Part shown: positions 44,483 through 52,494 of the stretch, one piece after another | How the letters are laid out: every line of letters begins with the position of its first letter | Position numbering within the stretch: position 1 is the stretch's first letter | Origin: Albidovulum litorale | GTDB taxonomy: Bacteria; Pseudomonadota; Alphaproteobacteria; Rhodobacterales; Rhodobacteraceae | Direction: 5' to 3' | NCBI RefSeq assembly: GCF_025751495.1 | Contig: NZ_JAOWKZ010000001.1 | Coordinates: forward strand, 186,001-250,000 | Length of the DNA stretch: 64,000 nt | Made by a program: the position numbers and the translations under genes | Notes under the pieces: model-generated | Seen by the model: the letters and a program-made list of their open reading frames with translations, nothing else | The model's database searches: none | Told to the model about the DNA's origin: nothing

Positions 44483-46174
44483 TCATGCCCCCGTGACCTG
44501 AACGGAAGTGTTGGGATCGACCGTCACGGTCCCCTGTTTTTTGATCCAGCCCTCGACAAGGTCCCAGATCGCCGGACCCTCGGTGCCTTCGTTGACGCTG
44601 GCCCAGCCCGCGACGACATAGGTCTTGGCCGGGTCGACCGCCTCGCCGGTTTTCAGCATGGTCATGTTGGTGATGCGCGAACCTTGCGGCTTGGACACAT
44701 CAATGTGGTAGCCCATGCCCCCCACGCGAACCATGTCGCCGCCCTGTTGGTAATAGGGATCGGGGTTGAAGAGGTTGTCGGCGACGTCCTCAAGGATCGT
44801 GTGCAGGGTCTCACCCGTCATCTCGCTGCGGTACGCCGCCGGGTAGGACATGGCGGTCGCGTTGTGCAGATCCTCGCGGGTGATGCTGTCGCCGGGCAGA
44901 AGGCTCGGCCCCCAGCGAAAGCCTGGGCTGAGAGCGATATCGGCCTGGTGTTCGTCAATCAACGCGTTGCAGATCAGATCATCCCAGGTGCCGTTGAAGT
45001 TGCCGCGGCGGTACAGAAGGCTGTCGGTGGTGCCGAGCACTTCTTCCAGATCGGCCTTGAACGGTTCGCGTTCCGCATCGATCAGGGCGGCCACCTCGGC
45101 ATCGGGTTCAATCACATCCGAGAAGATCGGGATCAGCTTGTGGCGGAAGCCCATCATCTGGCCGTTCTGAACGTCGAGATCGACGCGGCTGATGAACTTG
45201 CCGTTGGACCCCGAAGCGATCAGCAATGTCTGGCCGACCATGACCGGTTCTGGCAGCGCGTCATGGGTGTGGCCGGTCAGGATGACGTCGATCCCCTCCA
45301 CCTTGCCCGCCATCTTGCGGTCAACATCGAAACCGTTGTGGGACAGGACCACAACCAGATCGGCACCGGCGTCGCGGACCTCCTGCACGACCTCGGCCAT
45401 GCGCTCCTCGCGCACGCCGAAAGAGAGGTTCGGGAACATCCATTTCGGGTTGGCAATGGGCAGATAGGGGAAGGCCTGTCCGATGACGGCGACCTGCGCG
45501 CCGCCGACCTCGAACATCTTGTAAGGCTCATAGGCCGGTTCGTCCCATTCGGCGTCGAAGATATTCGCGCCAAGGAAGGGGAAATCGAGCCCCTCGACGA
45601 TCTCGGTCACCCGGTCGATGCCCAAAGTGAATTCCCAATGCGAGGTCATCGCGTCGGGCTTCAGCGCGTTCATCACGTTGACCATGTCCTGGCCCTTGGT
45701 GCGTTCCGCCGTCAGCGACCCCTGCCAAGTGTCGCCGCCATCGAGGAGCAGCGCATCGGGCCGCGCCGCGCGGATTGCCTTGATCACGGTCTTGCAGCGG
45801 TCGAGCCCGCCCATCCTTCCATAGCCCTTGGCCAGCGCCTCGAAATCCGGATAGGTCAGCGCGTAGGCGTGAGGAGAGCCGGTTTCGATGTTGAAAAGCT
45901 TCAGAAAATCGGCGCCGGTGACGTGCGGCGGCAGGCCGTTCACTTCCCCCACGCCAAGGTTGATCTCCGGCTCGCGGAACCAGATCGGCTTCATCTGGGC
46001 GTGAATGTCGGTGATGTGGATGAGGGTCACGTTGCCGTAATCCTCAAACTCCAGAAGCTTGTCCTGCGTCAGCGCCTGCTGCGCGGCCAGCCGCCCCCAG
46101 TTGCCCACGCCCGACGCGCCCCAGAGCGCCGAGGCCGCGACTGTTGCCTGCAAAAAATCCCGCCGGGAAATCAT
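44483..46174 (-). CDS. soxB: SoxB, dimanganese sulfate thiohydrolase
   Basis: This is a 563-residue Tat-exported enzyme (SRRDFLQATVAASALWG) that hydrolyses the terminal sulfonate from SoxY-cysteine persulfide derivatives, releasing sulfate. It belongs to the calcineurin-like/5'-nucleotidase family: HITDIHAQ (metal His/Asp), LLLDGGDTWQGS, and VLSHNGFDVDRK, TGHTHDALPEP. The C-terminal 5'-nucleotidase domain is complete. The ATG preceded by AAGGA is used; a TTG nine codons upstream (46201) is less likely. soxA is upstream across a hairpin. Confidence 0.95.
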   Translation of the reverse strand: MISRRDFLQATVAASALWGASGVGNWGRLAAQQALTQDKLLEFEDYGNVTLIHITDIHAQMKPIWFREPEINLGVGEVNGLPPHVTGADFLKLFNIETGSPHAYALTYPDFEALAKGYGRMGGLDRCKTVIKAIRAARPDALLLDGGDTWQGSLTAERTKGQDMVNVMNALKPDAMTSHWEFTLGIDRVTEIVEGLDFPFLGANIFDAEWDEPAYEPYKMFEVGGAQVAVIGQAFPYLPIANPKWMFPNLSFGVREERMAEVVQEVRDAGADLVVVLSHNGFDVDRKMAGKVEGIDVILTGHTHDALPEPVMVGQTLLIASGSNGKFISRVDLDVQNGQMMGFRHKLIPIFSDVIEPDAEVAALIDAEREPFKADLEEVLGTTDSLLYRRGNFNGTWDDLICNALIDEHQADIALSPGFRWGPSLLPGDSITREDLHNATAMSYPAAYRSEMTGETLHTILEDVADNLFNPDPYYQQGGDMVRVGGMGYHIDVSKPQGSRITNMTMLKTGEAVDPAKTYVVAGWASVNEGTEGPAIWDLVEGWIKKQGTVTVDPNTSVQVTGA

Positions 46175-46267
46175 CGCCTGTCTTTCCTTGTCGTTCGGCA
46201 ATACTCCACCGGTCGCGCAAGACGCGCGTCCGGCCTTTGCCGTAGTGAAAATGGACTAACGAATAGA

Positions 46268-46287
46268 CCGGGCGGCGAACCGCCCGG
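46268..46287 (-). other. Hairpin between soxA and soxB
   Basis: A perfect 8-bp stem (CCGGGCGG/CCGCCCGG) with tetraloop CGAA lies just behind the soxA stop. Without a T-run it is more likely an mRNA stabiliser or pause site than a terminator. Confidence 0.65.
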
Positions 46288-46295
46288 CCCTGCCA

Positions 46296-47153
46296 CTAGT
46301 TACGTACCGACGGTCCTTCGACCGACAGTCCGTTGCCGCGTGAAGCGACGTACAGCTCCAGCGCGATGAATTCGGGCGAACCCGGCTTGAACGTCTCCGC
46401 GCGCGTGTCACGGATGCAGCCCTTGAAGCGGTTGTGGATCGACGAAAGCTTAGCGTCCTTCAGCCGGTAGACCGGGAAGCCGTTGATCTGGCCCTGGCTC
46501 AGGTGGTCGGCGCGAATGTAGTTGCCGTAGTTGTCCTCGTGGCAGTTCGAGCAGGAAAGCTCAAGCTGGCCATAGCGCGTGTAGTACATCTCCTTACCCT
46601 GCTCCCAGTACGGGGCGGCAGGTCCGTCGATGGCGACATTCATCGGCATACCGCGCGAAACGGAAGAGATGAGCGCTGTCATATTGACCATGTCGGCGCT
46701 GTCCCAGTCCCAGGCTTCCGCGCCCATGCGCTCTGTCCGGCACTGGTTGATGTACATCTCCATCGTGTACATCTCACCCTTTTCCTCGTTGAACTTCGGC
46801 ATCACGGCGCGGACGCCGGCCATGCTTTCCGCACCTTCGTGGCAGGTGGCGCAAGCCTTGCCCTCAGTCCCGTCTGCAGTATCCCAGACACCCTGCGCCG
46901 CCTCGACGCCGAGCATGCCGGGGTTGTCGAAGTCGTCGGCCTGCATCACGCGCGTATCATCCTCGCGGAAATGCCAGCCCGAATACTGCTCCGAAAGGCC
47001 CTCGATGTAGTCAGGCGCTTTGTCGGTACGGGTAATCATGTTGATCTCGCCATTGACGACAAGCGTGTCATCTGCGGGATCGGCGGTGGCGGAGAGCCCC
47101 GTAAGCGTCAGAGCCGCAAGGGCGCAGCCGCCGGCGAGTAGTCTCATGTTCAT
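46296..47153 (-). CDS. soxA: SoxA, diheme cytochrome c of thiosulfate-oxidising complex SoxAX
   Basis: This is a 285-residue exported protein with two haem motifs (CATCH and CSNCH) as in the Paracoccus/Rhodovulum type. The conserved Cys in KGCIRDTRAETF is the active-site persulfide Cys ligand, and the Cys in INQCRTER is the axial ligand of the first haem. SoxAX couples thiosulfate to the SoxY swinging arm. GGGAGG precedes the ATG at seven bases. Signal peptide MRLLAGGCALAALTLTGLSATA. Confidence 0.95.
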   Translation of the reverse strand: MNMRLLAGGCALAALTLTGLSATADPADDTLVVNGEINMITRTDKAPDYIEGLSEQYSGWHFREDDTRVMQADDFDNPGMLGVEAAQGVWDTADGTEGKACATCHEGAESMAGVRAVMPKFNEEKGEMYTMEMYINQCRTERMGAEAWDWDSADMVNMTALISSVSRGMPMNVAIDGPAAPYWEQGKEMYYTRYGQLELSCSNCHEDNYGNYIRADHLSQGQINGFPVYRLKDAKLSSIHNRFKGCIRDTRAETFKPGSPEFIALELYVASRGNGLSVEGPSVRN

Positions 47154-47220
47154 GCGTTATCCTCCCTGAGTATCCGCCGCCGATCACGCCGGCAGCGGCC
47201 CTGTCCTCATCCCGTTCGCG

Positions 47221-47550
47221 TCAGGCAACTTCGATCGGCTTCGTATCCTCGTAGACCGAGCCGTCGTCGTCGTACCAGGTGAACTTGAACTCGCCCGTGG
47301 CATCAACCTTGGCCGAAAACTCGATATAGGGGTTCGTCGAAATCGCCGGTTCCAGCGTCACGTCAACGACGTTCTGGCCGTTGAAGTCGCAGGTGAACCG
47401 ATTGATGATCGAGCGCGGTATCAGATTGCCGTCGCTGTCCTTGCGCTGGCCGCTTTCCATCGGGTGGCTGATCAGGGTCTTGATCGTCACCACCTCACCG
47501 GCAGCGGCAGAGCTCGGAACCTTCACGCGGGGTTTTACGTCTTTTGCCAT
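47221..47550 (-). CDS. soxZ: SoxZ, sulfur-carrier partner
   Basis: This is a 109-residue immunoglobulin-like protein that forms the SoxYZ heterodimer. It lacks its own signal peptide and is exported with SoxY. Characteristic segments are KVPSSAAAGEVVTIKTLISHPMESGQRKD, ISTNPYIEFSAKVDATGEFKFTWYDDDGSVYE. GGGAGAG lies upstream. It follows soxY by 18 bases. Confidence 0.95.
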   Translation of the reverse strand: MAKDVKPRVKVPSSAAAGEVVTIKTLISHPMESGQRKDSDGNLIPRSIINRFTCDFNGQNVVDVTLEPAISTNPYIEFSAKVDATGEFKFTWYDDDGSVYEDTKPIEVA

Positions 47551-47568
47551 CTTGTTCTCTCCCTGACC

Positions 47569-47988
47569 TCAGCCGCCGCAGCCGCCGATGGTGACCTTGA
47601 CCGTAGACGTTGCCTGCACGACCGAACCATCCGCCATCTTGGCAAGTGCGACCACATCCTGCGTCTTGGCCAGACGGATGCGGGTCGAGGCGGCCTGCGA
47701 TCCGGCAGCAGGGCCGAAGTTGAACGTCGCGACCGGCGGCGTCGGGTTGCCGGTGGCAAGGATCATGATCGACACTGCCCCGGGCGCATCGACACCGATG
47801 GGCACCGTGTTGCCGTTCTCGGCAATTTCCGGCGCGGTCAGCGTCAGGCCGCCCGAACCGATCTCTGCACCGCCCGAGAACCCTGCAATCAGCTCCTCGA
47901 CCGTCGCGGCGAACGCAGGCATCGGCAGCGCTGCGGCAGCCAGGCCGCCGAAGCCGATCGCGAGCGCGTCTCGTCTTGTTATCGTCAT
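47569..47988 (-). CDS. soxY: SoxY, sulfur carrier protein
   Basis: This is a 139-residue Tat-exported protein (TRRDALAIGFGGLAAAA) that ends with the flexible arm KVTIGGCGG, whose Cys carries the sulfur intermediates. With SoxZ it presents the substrate to SoxAX, SoxB and SoxCD. AAGGAG precedes the ATG. Confidence 0.96.
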   Translation of the reverse strand: MTITRRDALAIGFGGLAAAALPMPAFAATVEELIAGFSGGAEIGSGGLTLTAPEIAENGNTVPIGVDAPGAVSIMILATGNPTPPVATFNFGPAAGSQAASTRIRLAKTQDVVALAKMADGSVVQATSTVKVTIGGCGG

Positions 47989-48024
47989 TGGTTGCTCCTT
48001 ATCCTCTGTGTCCGACCTGCCCGC

Positions 48025-48498
48025 TCATTCCTTGAGCGTCATCAGGTAGGCCACCACATCTTCGATCTGCTGGGCCGTCAGAAGCGGCGGCAATTCGCCT
48101 TCAAAGGCCTTTCCGGTAAAGGCATCGCCCTGCCGGATATAGGGGCCGACCTTGTAGAACGACGGCATGATCGTGCCATCAAAGGTCATCTTCGCGTCCG
48201 ACACGATGCCGCGAAGCTGGGCTTCTTCCCAGCGATCCCCGGCACCGTCCAGCGACGGACCAACATTGCCCTGGAACGCGACATCCGGCATCGCCGAAAC
48301 GGCGTGACAGGCAACGCAGTTGCCCAACCCGCGGTTTGACATGACGTTTGCGCCTTCGTCCGGGTTACCCGGCGTTCCCGTCAGCGATTGGGCCACCGCC
48401 CCTTCTTCGTAGGCCACCTCGGCCGGCGCGGTTTCGGCCATTGCGGCCGTTCCGACGAGTGCCGGCAGGAGCAGGCCCATGAGTATCTGGCGCTTCAT
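48025..48498 (-). CDS. soxX: SoxX, monoheme cytochrome c of SoxAX
   Basis: This is a 157-residue exported cytochrome with CVACH and a Met ligand region (GTIMPSFYKVGP). It accepts electrons from SoxA. The second of two adjacent start codons (ATG behind GGAGGACTTTG) is preferred to the TTG three bases earlier. It is the first gene of the soxXYZABCDEF series, with an operator-like dyad about 70-85 bases upstream. Confidence 0.94.
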   Translation of the reverse strand: MKRQILMGLLLPALVGTAAMAETAPAEVAYEEGAVAQSLTGTPGNPDEGANVMSNRGLGNCVACHAVSAMPDVAFQGNVGPSLDGAGDRWEEAQLRGIVSDAKMTFDGTIMPSFYKVGPYIRQGDAFTGKAFEGELPPLLTAQQIEDVVAYLMTLKE

Positions 48499-48564
48499 CA
48501 AAGTCCTCCCTGTTCTCTCCCGACTCGGACACTACCTGAGGCATGCTGTCGCACGCAACATAAA

Positions 48565-48580
48565 ATTCATTTGAATGAAT
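48565..48580. promoter_or_regulatory. Operator-like dyad upstream of soxX
   Basis: ATTCATTTGAATGAAT is a perfect inverted repeat that fits the ATTC-N8-GAAT pattern reported for persulfide-responsive ArsR-type regulators of the SqrR/BigR group. It lies in an AT-rich gap between soxW and soxX, flanked by ACATA (48558) and TATGT (48580). The ArsR-type regulator encoded 2 kb away is the likely ligand. Confidence 0.6.
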
Positions 48581-48627
48581 ATGTGCATGTAAAAAATGTT
48601 GGTCCGGCCGGTTCGGTACGATTGCGC

Positions 48628-49194
48628 TTAGTTCGACGATTTCTGATTCACGCGGTCGGCGACGTATTTCTGGAAATGCTCACCGGATTCATAACCGTGA
48701 TCCTTGACCCAGGTGAAGAGCGCCGCTGTCGTACCCTTTTCGAACGCCCCGGGCATCATCACGACGGCGGCTTCGGCCGCAGTCTTCCCCTCGGGGACAT
48801 CTTCGGGCAGGAAGATCATCGTCGGCGTGAACACGACACCCCATTTTACCGCCATGTCCTTTTCCGGCAGGGATTCACCGTCGAAATCGGTGACCTCGAC
48901 ATCACCGAACAGGTTCATCTGCACGACGAAATAGTTCTCGCGAATAAGGGCGTCGATCTCGGGAGCCGGAAAGATCTCTTCATGCATCCGCGTGCAATAG
49001 AGGCAACCGCGTTGCTCTACGATGATCATCAGCCGCTTGCCTTCGGCATTGGCTTCGGCAAGGTCCTCGCTCAGATCCTTGAACGTATTGCGCAGCCAGT
49101 CGGGCTTATGCAGCCCGTCATCGCCAAGTTCCACGGCCACAGCGGGCATGCCCACGGCCAGCGACAGGGCAAGAGATGCGAAGAGGCGTTTCAT
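48628..49194 (-). CDS. soxW: SoxW, periplasmic thioredoxin
   Basis: This is a 188-residue exported thioredoxin-fold protein (signal peptide MKRLFASLALSLAVGMPAVA). The redox motif is CLYC within IVEQRGCLYCTRMHEEIF, and the cis-Pro is in VVFTPTMIFLPED. It receives electrons from SoxV and keeps SoxY or its cysteines reduced. GGAGG precedes the ATG. It follows soxV by 18 bases. Confidence 0.93.
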   Translation of the reverse strand: MKRLFASLALSLAVGMPAVAVELGDDGLHKPDWLRNTFKDLSEDLAEANAEGKRLMIIVEQRGCLYCTRMHEEIFPAPEIDALIRENYFVVQMNLFGDVEVTDFDGESLPEKDMAVKWGVVFTPTMIFLPEDVPEGKTAAEAAVVMMPGAFEKGTTAALFTWVKDHGYESGEHFQKYVADRVNQKSSN

Positions 49195-49212
49195 TCTATC
49201 CTCCAGTTGGGA

Positions 49213-49953
49213 TCATATGAATTTCGTCGTCCAGGGCATGTGCTCGATCATGAATTGCGCGATTGCGTTGACCGATCCGGTGGCGATCAGGATGGCGAAG
49301 GCGATCAGCATGACGCCCATGATCTTCTCGACATGGCCAAGATAGCGGCGGTTACGGTTCATCCAGCCGAGGAACGGCTTGGCAAAGACCGCCGCCAGAA
49401 CGAAGGGCGCGGTCATACCCATGCCATAGACGAACAGAAGCACCGCGCCGCGCCAGATCGTATCGAGGCCCGAGGCCACCATGAGAATCGCAGCCAGCGC
49501 GGGTCCGACACAGGGCGTCCAGCCAAAGCCGAAGGCAAGCCCCATGACATAGGCGCCCAGCATGGTCGATGGTTCAACCTTCGCCTCAATGCGGGCTTCC
49601 CGGTACAGAAAGGGAATGCGCAGAATGCCAAGGAAATGCAGACCGAACAGAAACAGGATGCCGGCCGCAACATAAGACAGCGGCCTCAGCCATTCCCGAA
49701 ACACCTGCCCGAGCGCGGTTGCGCCCATACCCAGAAGGACAAAGATCGTCGTCACCCCAAGGGCGAAGGCGATGGCCGACAGAATCAGTCGCCGTTGCGC
49801 GCCGGGCGCGATCGTCGCATCCGACCGCAGCTCGGCCATGGAAATGCCTGCCATGTAGCACAGGTAGAATGGCACCATCGGAAGGATACAGGGCGACAGG
49901 AACGAGAGGATACCAGCCAGCAGGGCACCGCCGAATGTCGGATCGATCAGCAC
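49213..49953 (-). CDS. soxV: SoxV, CcdA-type membrane thiol transporter
   Basis: This is a 246-residue integral membrane protein with six helices that passes reducing equivalents from cytoplasmic thioredoxin to SoxW. The two conserved Cys lie in LSFLSPCILPMVPFYLCYMAG and FGFGWTPCVGPALA. I place the start at the GTG behind GGCGAGGG; an ATG 23 codons earlier would extend into the divergent promoter and add a hydrophilic leader unlike CcdA. It is divergent from soxS. Confidence 0.9.
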   Translation of the reverse strand: MLIDPTFGGALLAGILSFLSPCILPMVPFYLCYMAGISMAELRSDATIAPGAQRRLILSAIAFALGVTTIFVLLGMGATALGQVFREWLRPLSYVAAGILFLFGLHFLGILRIPFLYREARIEAKVEPSTMLGAYVMGLAFGFGWTPCVGPALAAILMVASGLDTIWRGAVLLFVYGMGMTAPFVLAAVFAKPFLGWMNRNRRYLGHVEKIMGVMLIAFAILIATGSVNAIAQFMIEHMPWTTKFI

Positions 49954-49983
49954 GGGAACCCTCGCCTTGCCGGTAACAGAAAA

Positions 49984-50005
49984 ACATATTACGATTTTTA
50001 TATGT
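49984..50005. promoter_or_regulatory. Operator-like inverted repeat between soxV and soxS
   Basis: ACATAT (49984-49989) and ATATGT (50000-50005) form an inverted repeat with ten bases between, in the only AT-rich part of the 71-base gap between divergent genes. A site here could control both directions. The ACATA/TATGT half-sites also flank the dyad before soxX. Confidence 0.55.
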
Positions 50006-50024
50006 AAAGCCGAAGGCGTCAACC

Positions 50025-50396
50025 ATGCGTATCGCCCTCATACCGTTTCTGGCCGCTCTGCTGGTCGCATCTCCGGCCATGGCGGACCTGCGCCTGCTCA
50101 TGGTCGAGCAGGACGGATGCGCCTATTGTGCCGAATGGGACCGGGTCATCGCGCCGATCTATCCGAAAACCCCAGAGGGGCAGACAGCTCCGTTGGAGCG
50201 CGTGCATTTACGCGGCCCCTACCCTTCAGATGTTGAGATCGGTCCCCGACCTGTCTTCACCCCGACCTTTATTCTGATTGCAGACGGCCGTGAGGTTGGC
50301 CGTATCGACGGCTATCCGGGCGAGGATTTCTTCTGGGGGCTTCTCGGGCAGATGATGGAGAACACCGGCCAGTTCGAACGGAAGGACACAGAATGA
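50025..50396 (+). CDS. soxS: SoxS, periplasmic thioredoxin-like protein
   Basis: This is a 123-residue exported thioredoxin-fold protein (MRIALIPFLAALLVASPAMA leader) with redox motif CAYC in EQDGCAYCAEWDRVI and cis-Pro region VFTPTFILIADG. In Paracoccus SoxS reactivates the SoxY cysteine by reducing it. It is divergent from soxV and precedes the ArsR-type regulator. Confidence 0.92.
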   Translation: MRIALIPFLAALLVASPAMADLRLLMVEQDGCAYCAEWDRVIAPIYPKTPEGQTAPLERVHLRGPYPSDVEIGPRPVFTPTFILIADGREVGRIDGYPGEDFFWGLLGQMMENTGQFERKDTE

Positions 50397-50515
50397 GTAA
50401 GCCTTTGGTTTTTCTGACGCGATTGCCCGCGCCTGTCGGTGATGCCGGCTGGTTGACCGACGACGTGACTTCGGGTCCCCCGCGTTCGGGTTTAGCAGGT
50501 GGCCTTGCCTTCTGA
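50393..50515 (+). CDS. Possible 40-residue peptide between soxS and the ArsR gene
   Basis: An ATG overlaps the soxS stop (ATGA) and opens a 40-codon frame (MSKPLVFLTRLPAP...) that ends inside the start of the regulator gene. It has no similarity I recognise and no hydrophobic helix. It could be a coupling peptide that carries ribosomes to the regulator start, or chance. Confidence 0.3.
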   Translation: MSKPLVFLTRLPAPVGDAGWLTDDVTSGPPRSGLAGGLAF

Positions 50516-50870
50516 CCGGGAACCGCTCACCGGCCCGACAGCCGGTGACATGCGCTGCGGGCCGACGCTCGCGGACGATCTAGGTCCGCGCGCCGACGAG
50601 GCCGCCAATTTCCTCAAGGCGCTCGCACATGAGGGGCGGCTGACCATACTCTGCCATCTGATCGACGGCGAGAAGTCGGTGACAGAGCTTGAAACCCTCC
50701 TTGCCTCGCGTCAGGCTGCGGTCAGCCAGCAACTGGCACGGTTGAGGCTTGAAGGACTTGTCCGTCCCCGGCGCGATGGAAAGGTGATATACTACTCACT
50801 GAATGATCAGCGGACGGAACGGGTGCTGGGGCTTCTGAACGACCTGTTCTGTAATGACCCTTTAAAATAA
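50499..50870 (+). CDS. ArsR-family regulator of sulfur oxidation (SoxR/SqrR type)
   Basis: This is a 123-residue winged-helix repressor. DNA-binding helices are at VTELETLLASRQAAVSQQLARLRLEGLV. Two Cys stand where persulfide-sensing members of this group (SqrR, BigR, Paracoccus SoxR) have theirs: LTILCHLIDGE in the first half and DLFCNDP at the end. Formation of a sulfur bridge between them would release the DNA. The start is a GTG without a strong ribosome-binding site; an ATG at 50550 (MRCGPTLADD) is an alternative. It precedes the transporter gene by 21 bases. Confidence 0.88.
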   Translation: MALPSDREPLTGPTAGDMRCGPTLADDLGPRADEAANFLKALAHEGRLTILCHLIDGEKSVTELETLLASRQAAVSQQLARLRLEGLVRPRRDGKVIYYSLNDQRTERVLGLLNDLFCNDPLK

Positions 50871-50891
50871 AGTCTCGGGGAGGAGACAGGA

Positions 50892-51938
50892 ATGGAGACG
50901 TTACCACCGGGCGTTCTGGCGGCCCTTGTCGGCCTCAGCGCAGGTGCAATTCTCGGCCTCGCGGCACGGCTTGGCGATTTCTGCACGCTTGGCGCGCTGG
51001 AAAGCGCGGCTTACGGCGCCGACCAGCGGCGGCTACGGCTTTGGGGAATCGTCCTTGGCGTGGCGATCATCGGCACCTTCCTTGCCGAGGCGGCGGGTCT
51101 CGCCGCACCGACCGAGACGTTCTATCACACGATCGGCTGGAACCCCTTTGCGTCGATCCTTGGCGGGCTGGTTTTCGGATACGGCATGGCGATGGCCGGG
51201 AATTGCGGCTTTGGCGCGCTCGTGCGGTTTGGCGGCGGCGATCTGCGGTCGCTCGTCGTTGTCGTCGTGATCGGGATATTCGCCTTCGTCACCCTTTCCG
51301 GCCCCCTTGCCCCGTTGCGGGCCGCGATCTTTCCGCAAAACGATGCCACGGCGACGCAAGGCATCGCGCATTGGCTGGCGGCCCGGACCGGCCTGCCGCC
51401 TTTGATCTTTGCATTTATCGTCGGTCTGGCCGCGTTGTCTTGGGCCCTCGTCCATGCGCCACTTCGTCAAAAACCGGCGATGATTGTTTGGGGCGTAGCT
51501 GCGGGACTGGCGGTCGTCTGGTGTTTTGTCGGCACGACCTGGCTATGGCACGAGAGCTTTGGCGAGATCGGGGTCGAAGGCCCGTCTTTCACCGCGCCCC
51601 TCGGCCGAACCATCATATTCTTCATGACCTCGACCGCGGGCGGCATCAGCTTTTCGGTCGGCATGGTCGCGGGCGTCCTCGGCGGCGCTTTTGCCGGGTC
51701 CACGATCCGGGGGCTTTTCCGGTGGGAGGCTTGTGAGGACCCGCGCGAACTTGGCCGTCAGGTCTCGGGCGCGGCGCTGATGGGGATCGGCGGCACCCTG
51801 GCGCTCGGCTGTTCTGTCGGTCAAGGCGTGACTGCCATGGCAACACTTGCCGTCTCCGCCCCGGTCACGTTGGCCGCAATCGCGGCCGGAGGGCTGTTCG
51901 GACTAAGGCAACTCATCGGGGGCTTCCAACCCGACTAA
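50892..51938 (+). CDS. YeeE/YedE-family sulfur compound transporter (SoxT-like)
   Basis: This is a 348-residue membrane protein with about nine helices. The family's conserved Cys/Gly motifs are present: LAARLGDFCTLGALES, MAMAGNCGFGALVRFGGGD and LALGCSVGQGVTAM. YeeE (TsuA) imports thiosulfate through a chain of transient Cys contacts, and SoxT proteins occupy this place in sox clusters. GGGGAGGAG precedes the ATG. It probably moves a sulfur compound needed as inducer by the neighbouring regulator; direction and substrate are inferred. Confidence 0.88.
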   Translation: METLPPGVLAALVGLSAGAILGLAARLGDFCTLGALESAAYGADQRRLRLWGIVLGVAIIGTFLAEAAGLAAPTETFYHTIGWNPFASILGGLVFGYGMAMAGNCGFGALVRFGGGDLRSLVVVVVIGIFAFVTLSGPLAPLRAAIFPQNDATATQGIAHWLAARTGLPPLIFAFIVGLAALSWALVHAPLRQKPAMIVWGVAAGLAVVWCFVGTTWLWHESFGEIGVEGPSFTAPLGRTIIFFMTSTAGGISFSVGMVAGVLGGAFAGSTIRGLFRWEACEDPRELGRQVSGAALMGIGGTLALGCSVGQGVTAMATLAVSAPVTLAAIAAGGLFGLRQLIGGFQPD

Positions 51939-51967
51939 CCGGTCAGGCGAGCGCCGAACACAGGCAA

Positions 51968-52417
51968 TCAACCGCTTGGCCGTTCACCCATCAGATAACG
52001 GGGACCGGCGCCTTTAAGCCCGGCCTCGTCGTCGGGATTATAGAGAGCGCAGCGTTCAAGCGAGAGGCACCCGCAGCCGATGCATCCGTCCAGCCGGTCG
52101 CGGAAATCCTGCATGAGGGCGATCCGCGCATCGAGTTCCGCCCGAAACCCTCGCGCCATCTTCTCCCAGTCGCGCAGATTCGGTGCGCGGCCCTCGGGCA
52201 GTTCCGCCAGTCGCGCGCCGATTTCGGCGATCGTATAGCCAAGCTGCTGGGCGATCATCACAAAGGAAAGCCGCCTGATATCCGACCGGGCAAAGCGTCT
52301 CTGCCCCCCGGCATTGCGACCGGGTCGAACAAGCCCGCGTTCCTCGTAAAACCGGATCGCCGTCACCGAAAGACCGGTTCTTTGCGCCAATGCGCCAATC
52401 GTCAGTTCCCTCTCCAC
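51968..52417 (-). CDS. soxR: SoxR, MerR-family [2Fe-2S] redox sensor (superoxide type)
   Basis: This is a 149-residue MerR-type activator: N-terminal winged helix (ELTIGALAQRTGLSVTAIRFYEERGLV) and C-terminal cluster site CIGCGCLSLERC, the four-Cys pattern of the redox-cycling-drug sensor SoxR. It shares only its name with the sulfur-oxidation SoxR. The start is GTG with GGAGG nearby. It is convergent with the YeeE-type gene, so it is probably not part of the sulfur operon. Confidence 0.92.
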   Translation of the reverse strand: MERELTIGALAQRTGLSVTAIRFYEERGLVRPGRNAGGQRRFARSDIRRLSFVMIAQQLGYTIAEIGARLAELPEGRAPNLRDWEKMARGFRAELDARIALMQDFRDRLDGCIGCGCLSLERCALYNPDDEAGLKGAGPRYLMGERPSG

Positions 52418-52494
52418 TTCGCCTCCGGTTCTCCGCCAGACCTCAAGTTTAGTTGAGGAATGGTCGGAAGCAACACGCGAAGGGCCAGAGCGGC

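Noticed and set aside
44684-46369. 561-codon open frame opposite soxB
   Set aside because: It is antisense to a fully conserved gene; long open frames on the opposite strand are expected in GC-rich coding DNA. The same holds for frames opposite fdh alpha (17058-18338, 19152-20147), soxE/soxD (41500-42999), soxW/soxV (48388-50007) and the exporter gene (8274-9080).
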